A program made the translations under genes and the position numbers. A stretch of DNA of 64,000 nt from an uncultured Lachnospiraceae bacterium (GTDB lineage: Bacteria; Bacillota; Clostridia; Lachnospirales; Lachnospiraceae): the NCBI GenBank assembly GCA_902779505.1, contig CACZBZ010000005.1, forward strand, positions 4,773 to 68,772, in the 5' to 3' direction. Positions 59,803 through 64,000 of the stretch are shown here, one piece after another (the stretch's first letter is position 1; every line of letters starts with the position of its first letter). The notes beneath the pieces were generated by a model, which saw only the letters and a program-made list of their open reading frames with translations, was not told where the DNA came from and searched no databases.

Positions 59803-60352
59803 TTACGGAACAGCAGTCACAATTCCACTGGTTGTTCCGTAAAATCCAATCAGAATCTACCAAGTAAGTGGCTTCCTGCCGATGATTTTACGGAACAGGC
59901 TCCACTATTCACGCAAGTGTTCCGTAATATGAAGGCCTGCGAAGCCTGATCAGGTTACAACAACAGTCAGAATTACGGAACAGCAGCCACAATTCCACTG
60001 GTTGTTCCGTAAATTCCACTCCAAATCTACTAGGCTTGTGGCTTCCTCACGGTGATTTTACGGAACAGGCTCCACTATTCACGCAAGTGTTCCGTAATAT
60101 TGAGGCCAGCAAGGCTTGATTAAGCTGCAACATAAGTCAGAATTACGGAACAACAACTACAATTCCACTGGTTGTTCCGTAAAATCCACTCCAAATCTAC
60201 CGGCCATGAGACTTCCTGCCTGTGATTTTACGGAACAACCACCACGATTCAAGCAAATGTTCCGTAATATGATGGCCTGCGAAGCTTGATCAGGTTACAA
60301 CAACAGCCAGAATTACGGAACAGGCACCGGGATTCAGGCATGTGTTCCGTAA
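59803..60352. repeat. Array of seven 40-bp palindromic units with exact 85-bp period
   Basis: Each unit is TTACGGAACA, 20 bases, TGTTCCGTAA. Units start at 59803, 59888, 59973, 60058, 60143, 60228 and 60313: every step is exactly 85 bp, and the spacers are 45 bp. The centres alternate. Odd units 1, 3 and 5 carry an A-type centre (ACAATTCCACTGG); even units 2, 4 and 6 carry a B-type centre (ATTCACGCAAG in units 2 and 4, diverged in unit 6). The true repeat is therefore about 170 bp. Spacers after B units are alike (GGCCTGCGAAGC, GTTACAAC), as are spacers after A units. The 10-bp arms are invariant while centres vary. Since 85 is not a multiple of three and stops are frequent, it is not coding. 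It is not a CRISPR array: the units are too regular and the spacers are not unique. Confidence 0.9.
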
Positions 60353-60410
60353 AATCCCCGAAAGTAAACAAAACTAAACAGCTCCCGAGGAAGTCCCAAA
60401 AGCAAGCAAG

Positions 60411-60443
60411 CAAAAAAGCCTCCCGAGGAAACCTCGGAAGGCT
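60411..60443 (-). terminator. Second terminator downstream of tuf, near the palindrome array
   Basis: AGCCTTCCGAGG (minus strand, from 60443) pairs with CCTCGGGAGGCT (to 60417) around three bases, followed by TTTTTT. It lies 170 bases beyond the tuf stop, after another terminator. Confidence 0.85.
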
Positions 60444-60535
60444 ATGTAAATACTAGCTTCGTGAACTATCGACCAGCGAATTCAGATTGCTTCGCAATCT
60501 TCATGTTCGCGTCTGTCGCCGCGAACATCCGCTCA
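60444..60535 (-). other. Hairpin-rich segment between two terminators, possible small RNA
   Basis: It contains hairpins AGATTGC-TTC-GCAATCT (60484-60500) and ATGTTCGCG / CGCGAACAT (60503-60528). The segment sits between the tuf terminator and the next minus-strand terminator. No promoter and no open frame were found. It may be a trailer of tuf read-through. Confidence 0.35.
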
Positions 60536-60580
60536 TTAAAAAATGCCCGAATACAAGCAAGCTTGTATCGGGCATTTTAT
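60536..60580 (-). terminator. Terminator of tuf
   Basis: AATGCCCGA-TACAAGC pairs with GCTTGTA-TCGGGCATT (one bulge, 2-base loop) with TTTTTT on the minus strand at 60543-60538. TTTTA on the plus side makes it weakly bidirectional. Confidence 0.88.
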
Positions 60581-60614
60581 CATTCGCTTTGAATTCGCTT
60601 CTCGTTACTCGCGA

Positions 60615-61805
60615 CTATTCGATGATAGTAGCAACTCTACCAGAACCTACTGTTCTACCACCCTCACGGATAGCAAATGTAAGACCCTGCTCCATAGCGA
60701 TAGGATGGATGAGCTCGATTGTCATCTCAATGTTATCACCAGGCATGCACATCTCTGTACCTGCAGGAAGGTTACATACACCAGTTACGTCTGTTGTTCT
60801 GAAGTAGAACTGAGGACGATAGTTGTTGAAGAAAGGAGTATGACGACCACCTTCATCCTTTGTAAGAACGTAAACCTGAGCAGTAAACTTTGTATGACAT
60901 GTTACTGTACCGGGCTTAGCAAGGATCTGTCCACGCTCGATATCTGTTCTCTGGATACCACGGAGAAGAACACCGATGTTATCACCTGCATATGCCTCAT
61001 CAAGAAGCTTTCTGAACATCTCGATACCTGTTACAACTGACTTCTGTGTCTCTTCCTTGATACCAACGATTTCAACTTCTTCAGACATCTTAAGAGTACC
61101 ACGCTCTACTCTACCTGTAGCAACTGTACCACGACCTGTGATTGAGAATACGTCCTCTATTGGCATAAGGAAAGGCTTGTCTGTCTCTCTCTGAGGATCA
61201 GGGATGTATGAATCTACGGTATCCATGAGCTCCATGATCTTGTCGCCCCACTCACCGTTGGGATCTTCAAGAGCCTTAAGAGCTGAACCCTTAACGATAG
61301 GACATCCTTCGAAACCATACTCTTCAAGCTGCTCTGTAACTTCCATCTCAACGAGCTCGATAAGCTCAGGATCATCAACCATATCACACTTGTTAAGGAA
61401 TACTACGATGTAAGGAACACCTACCTGACGAGAAAGGAGGATATGCTCCTTTGTCTGAGCCATAACACCGTCTGTTGCAGCAACAACGAGGATAGCACCA
61501 TCCATCTGAGCTGCACCTGTGATCATGTTCTTAACGTAGTCAGCATGTCCGGGACAGTCAACGTGTGCGTAATGTCTCTTCTCTGTCTGGTACTCAACGT
61601 GAGCTGTAGAGATTGTGATACCTCTTTCTCTCTCTTCGGGAGCCTTATCGATATTCTCGAAATCTACCTTTTCATTTCCGGCTACTCTCTCAGCAAGAAC
61701 CTTTGTGATTGCAGCTGTAAGAGTTGTCTTACCATGGTCTACGTGTCCGATAGTACCAATGTTACAATGAGGCTTATTACCTCTCTCGAAATGTGCCTTT
61801 GCCAT
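60615..61805 (-). CDS. tuf: Elongation factor Tu
   Basis: GTPase that brings aminoacyl-tRNA to the ribosome. G1 GHVDHGKTT, switch [10 protein letters not shown]3 [12 protein letters not shown] and G4 NKCDM are visible, followed by the two beta-barrel domains ([14 protein letters not shown] near the end). 396 residues, standard. It has its own strong promoter despite lying behind fusA. RBS AGGAGG is 9 bases before ATG. Confidence 0.99.
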   Translation of the reverse strand: MAKAHFERGNKPHCNIGTIGHVDHGKTTLTAAITKVLAERVAGNEKVDFENIDKAPEERERGITISTAHVEYQTEKRHYAHVDCPGHADYVKNMITGAAQMDGAILVVAATDGVMAQTKEHILLSRQVGVPYIVVFLNKCDMVDDPELIELVEMEVTEQLEEYGFEGCPIVKGSALKALEDPNGEWGDKIMELMDTVDSYIPDPQRETDKPFLMPIEDVFSITGRGTVATGRVERGTLKMSEEVEIVGIKEETQKSVVTGIEMFRKLLDEAYAGDNIGVLLRGIQRTDIERGQILAKPGTVTCHTKFTAQVYVLTKDEGGRHTPFFNNYRPQFYFRTTDVTGVCNLPAGTEMCMPGDNIEMTIELIHPIAMEQGLTFAIREGGRTVGSGRVATIIE

Positions 61806-61883
61806 TTTTACTTTCCTCCTAGAAAACTATGTTGTTAATATACTTTTTTACTCCCCAACCGGGGTTTAACTCGGCTATCTTCG

Positions 61884-61912
61884 ATTATATTAAATAAAGC
61901 GAAGATTTTCAA
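61884..61912 (-). promoter_or_regulatory. Promoter of tuf
   Basis: Minus-strand -35 TTGAAA (61907-61912) and -10 TATAAT (61884-61889), spacer 17 bp, about 80 bases before the tuf ATG. A short hairpin (ACCCCGGTTGGGG) lies in the leader. Confidence 0.85.
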
Positions 61913-61920
61913 GTATTTTT

Positions 61921-61953
61921 AACCCTGTGCAGCATGGCTGCACAGGTCATTTT
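61921..61953. terminator. Hairpin between fusA and tuf
   Basis: CCTGTGCAGC (61924-61933) and GCTGCACAGG (61937-61946) form a 10-bp stem with a 3-base loop. On the minus strand the tail is GTTAAAAAT, so fusA termination may be partial. The T-run on the plus side is better. Confidence 0.6.
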
Positions 61954-61954
61954 T

Positions 61955-64000
61955 TTAGTTGCTTGCTTTTGCAGCAAGTACCTTGTCAGCTACGTTCTTA
62001 GGTACCGGCTCATACTTCTCGAAGAACATTGAGTAGTTACCACGACCCTGTGTCTTAGAACGAAGGTCTGTAGAGTAGCCAAACATCTCAGCAAGAGGAA
62101 CATAGCCTCTTACGATCTTACCGCCGCCAAGGTCGTCCATACCTTCGATACGACCACGACGAGAGTTGATATCACCGATAACATCACCCATGTATTCCTC
62201 AGGCATTGTTACTTCAACCTTCATGATAGGCTCAAGAAGAACGGGAGCGGCCTTAGCCATAGCTTCCTTGAAGCACATAGAACCTGCAATGTGGAATGCC
62301 ATTTCTGATGAATCGACTTCATGGTAAGAACCATCGTATACAGTAGCATGAATACCAACAACAGGGAATCCACCGAGTGAACCGGCCTTTGTTGCTTCTT
62401 CAATACCTTCACCGACTGCAGGGATGTATTCCTTGGGAATAGCACCACCGACAACCTCTGAGTCGAACTTGAAGAGTTCTTCTCCGTTGGCATCCATCGG
62501 CTCGAAACGTACTTTACAGTGACCGTACTGTCCACGACCACCGGACTGCTTTGCATACTTGTATTCCTGGTCAACAGGCTTTGTAAATGTCTCCTTGTAA
62601 GCAACCTGAGGAGCACCTACGTTAGCCTCAACCTTAAATTCACGAAGAAGTCTGTCAACGATGATCTCAAGGTGGAGCTCACCCATACCTGCGATGATCG
62701 TCTGTCCTGTTTCAGGATCAGTATGAGCACGGAATGTAGGATCTTCTTCTGCAAGTTTTGCAAGAGATTCTCCAAGCTTGCCCTGTCCTGCCTTTGTCTT
62801 GGGCTCGATAGCTAACTCGATAACGGGCTCCGGGAACTCCATAGACTCTAAGATAACAGGATGCTGCTCATCACAGATTGTATCACCTGTTGATGTGAAC
62901 TTGAATCCGACAGCTGCTGCGATATCACCTGAGTAAACCTTATCAAGCTCTGCTCTGTGGTTAGCATGCATCTGGAGGATACGTCCAACACGTTCCTTCT
63001 TATTCTTTGTTGAGTTAAATACATATGAACCTGAGTTCATTGTACCTGAATATACTCTGAAGAATGCGAGCTTACCAACGAATGGATCGGCCATGATCTT
63101 GAATGCGAGAGCTGAGAAAGGCTCTTCATCCGAAGAATGTCTCTCGATCTCGTTGCCATCCATATCTGTACCCTTAATAGCAGGGATATCAAGTGGAGAC
63201 GGCATATATTCGATTACGGCATCAAGAAGCTTCTGTACACCCTTGTTTCTGTAAGCTGTACCACAGCATACAGGTACGGCTGCACATTCACATGTTGCCT
63301 TACGTAATACCTTCTTAAGCTCGTCTACTGAAGGCTCTTCACCTTCAAGGTAAGCCATCATAAGATCATCATCAAGCTCACAGATCTTCTCAATAAGCTC
63401 TTCATGATACTTATCAGCTTCTGCCTTCATATCATCGGGAACATCAACGATTGAGATATCCTCACCCTTATCATCATTGTAGATGTAAGCCTGCATCTCA
63501 AAAAGATCGATGATTCCCTTGAAATCATCTTCCTTACCGATAGGAAGCTGTAATACGATAGCATTCTTGCCCAGTCTGTTACGGATCTGGTCAACTGCTG
63601 CGTAGAAATTGGCACCCAATATATCCATCTTGTTGATGAATGCCATTCTGGGTACGTTGTATGTATCAGCCTGACGCCATACATTCTCTGACTGAGGCTC
63701 AACACCACCCTTAGCACAGAATACACCTACAGCACCATCCAATACTCTGAGTGAACGCTCAACTTCTACAGTGAAGTCTACGTGTCCGGGAGTATCAATG
63801 ATGTTGATACGATGCTCTAAAGCTCCTGCCTTAGGCTTAGCATGATCCTGTAAAGTCCAGTGACATGTTGTGGCAGCTGATGTAATTGTGATACCTCTTT
63901 CCTGCTCCTGCTCCATCCAGTCCATGGTTGCTGAGCCGTCATGAGTCTCACCTATCTTGTGATTTACACCAGTGTAATATAGGATACGCTCTGTTGTGGT
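61955..64000 (-). CDS. fusA: Elongation factor G, 5' end beyond the window
   Basis: Translocase GTPase. The frame is open to base 64000; the first residues seen ([16 protein letters not shown]) correspond to the segment just after the G1 loop in EF-G, so only about 20-25 N-terminal codons are missing. [14 protein letters not shown] (switch), [15 protein letters not shown] (G3) and NKMD (G4) are followed by domains II-V to the C-terminus. The order fusA-tuf is the usual str-operon end. Confidence 0.98.
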   Translation of the reverse strand, partial: TTTERILYYTGVNHKIGETHDGSATMDWMEQEQERGITITSAATTCHWTLQDHAKPKAGALEHRINIIDTPGHVDFTVEVERSLRVLDGAVGVFCAKGGVEPQSENVWRQADTYNVPRMAFINKMDILGANFYAAVDQIRNRLGKNAIVLQLPIGKEDDFKGIIDLFEMQAYIYNDDKGEDISIVDVPDDMKAEADKYHEELIEKICELDDDLMMAYLEGEEPSVDELKKVLRKATCECAAVPVCCGTAYRNKGVQKLLDAVIEYMPSPLDIPAIKGTDMDGNEIERHSSDEEPFSALAFKIMADPFVGKLAFFRVYSGTMNSGSYVFNSTKNKKERVGRILQMHANHRAELDKVYSGDIAAAVGFKFTSTGDTICDEQHPVILESMEFPEPVIELAIEPKTKAGQGKLGESLAKLAEEDPTFRAHTDPETGQTIIAGMGELHLEIIVDRLLREFKVEANVGAPQVAYKETFTKPVDQEYKYAKQSGGRGQYGHCKVRFEPMDANGEELFKFDSEVVGGAIPKEYIPAVGEGIEEATKAGSLGGFPVVGIHATVYDGSYHEVDSSEMAFHIAGSMCFKEAMAKAAPVLLEPIMKVEVTMPEEYMGDVIGDINSRRGRIEGMDDLGGGKIVRGYVPLAEMFGYSTDLRSKTQGRGNYSMFFEKYEPVPKNVADKVLAAKASN

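Noticed and set aside
59803..60352. CRISPR array
   Set aside because: Units are 40-bp palindromes with a fixed 85-bp step; the spacers between them are repeats of two types, not unique sequences, and no cas gene is near.
59803..60352. LexA-type operator cluster because of GGAAC...GTTCC arms
   Set aside because: The half-sites are separated by 20 bases, whereas Firmicutes LexA boxes have half-sites about 4 bases apart.
59708..60487. Hidden protein-coding gene across the repeat array
   Set aside because: The 85-bp period is not a multiple of three, stops are frequent in all frames, and no ribosome site precedes an open frame.

Overview
The window looks like chromosome of a gut- or rumen-type member of the Lachnospiraceae (Clostridia, Firmicutes). 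The evidence is moderate GC, strong AGGAGG-type ribosome binding sites, the fusA-tuf order, a PPi-type phosphofructokinase beside a glycogen phosphorylase, LL-diaminopimelate aminotransferase (DapL), a type III glutamine synthetase (GlnN), an ANTAR regulator beside glnA, and GPH transporters with GH3 and GH13 glycosidases. The genus cannot be read from the sequence alone. Almost every gene is on the minus strand; the clear plus-strand genes are purB and a broken DHH phosphoesterase.

Layout. 1-3.4 kb: a cell-envelope and translation operon (polysaccharide deacetylase, bactofilin, pyrH, frr, then a truncated uppS). 3.4-8.0 kb: a glycerophosphodiesterase, a broken GPH/MFS transporter, a NYN/OST-HTH RNA-binding protein and a Y-family polymerase with a small partner protein. 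8-13.6 kb: glgP, PPi-type pfk and putP, each with its own promoter or terminator. 13.7-27.7 kb: proC with a membrane protein, a compact GH3 / MurT-like / GatD-like / MacAB-type efflux operon, and a transporter / GH13 glucosidase / SCP2-like operon. 27.8-54.2 kb: a glutamine, ammonium and nucleotide island (purA, dapL, dapF, ANTAR regulator, glnA, purB, gltD, gltB, pyrG, asnB, amt-PII fusion, glnN, carB, carA, purF). 54.4-59.7 kb: accessory genes (DHH pseudogene, a 59-residue protein, a secreted protein, a small membrane protein, a GGDEF protein, a PD-(D/E)XK-like nuclease). 59.7-60.5 kb: a non-coding array of seven palindromes with an exact 85-bp period. 60.6-64 kb: tuf and fusA.

How the genes work together. 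The main regulatory signal is in the nitrogen island. The leaders of purF, glnN, amt and glnA carry an RNA hairpin with a six-base loop of form A-x-x-G-x-x (AAAGGC, AAGGGC or AAAGAG). The loop overlaps the 5' arm of a terminator-like hairpin. This is the architecture known for ANTAR antiterminators, and an ANTAR protein with a degenerate receiver domain is encoded directly after glnA. The window therefore appears to hold both a regulator and six of its RNA targets, which would control glutamine synthesis (two synthetases), ammonium uptake (Amt fused to a PII domain) and the glutamine-consuming entry to purines. In the three leaders where a promoter can be placed, the hexaloop hairpin lies within the first few nucleotides of the transcript.

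Other notable points are a MurT/GatD-like pair that has lost all three residues of the inter-subunit glutaminase triad, a 45-bp promoter-like element shared by purB and the DHH gene, two genes broken by deletions that also shift the frame, and the 85-bp palindrome array upstream of the nuclease gene. All calls come from reading the sequence; no similarity search, alignment or folding program was run.
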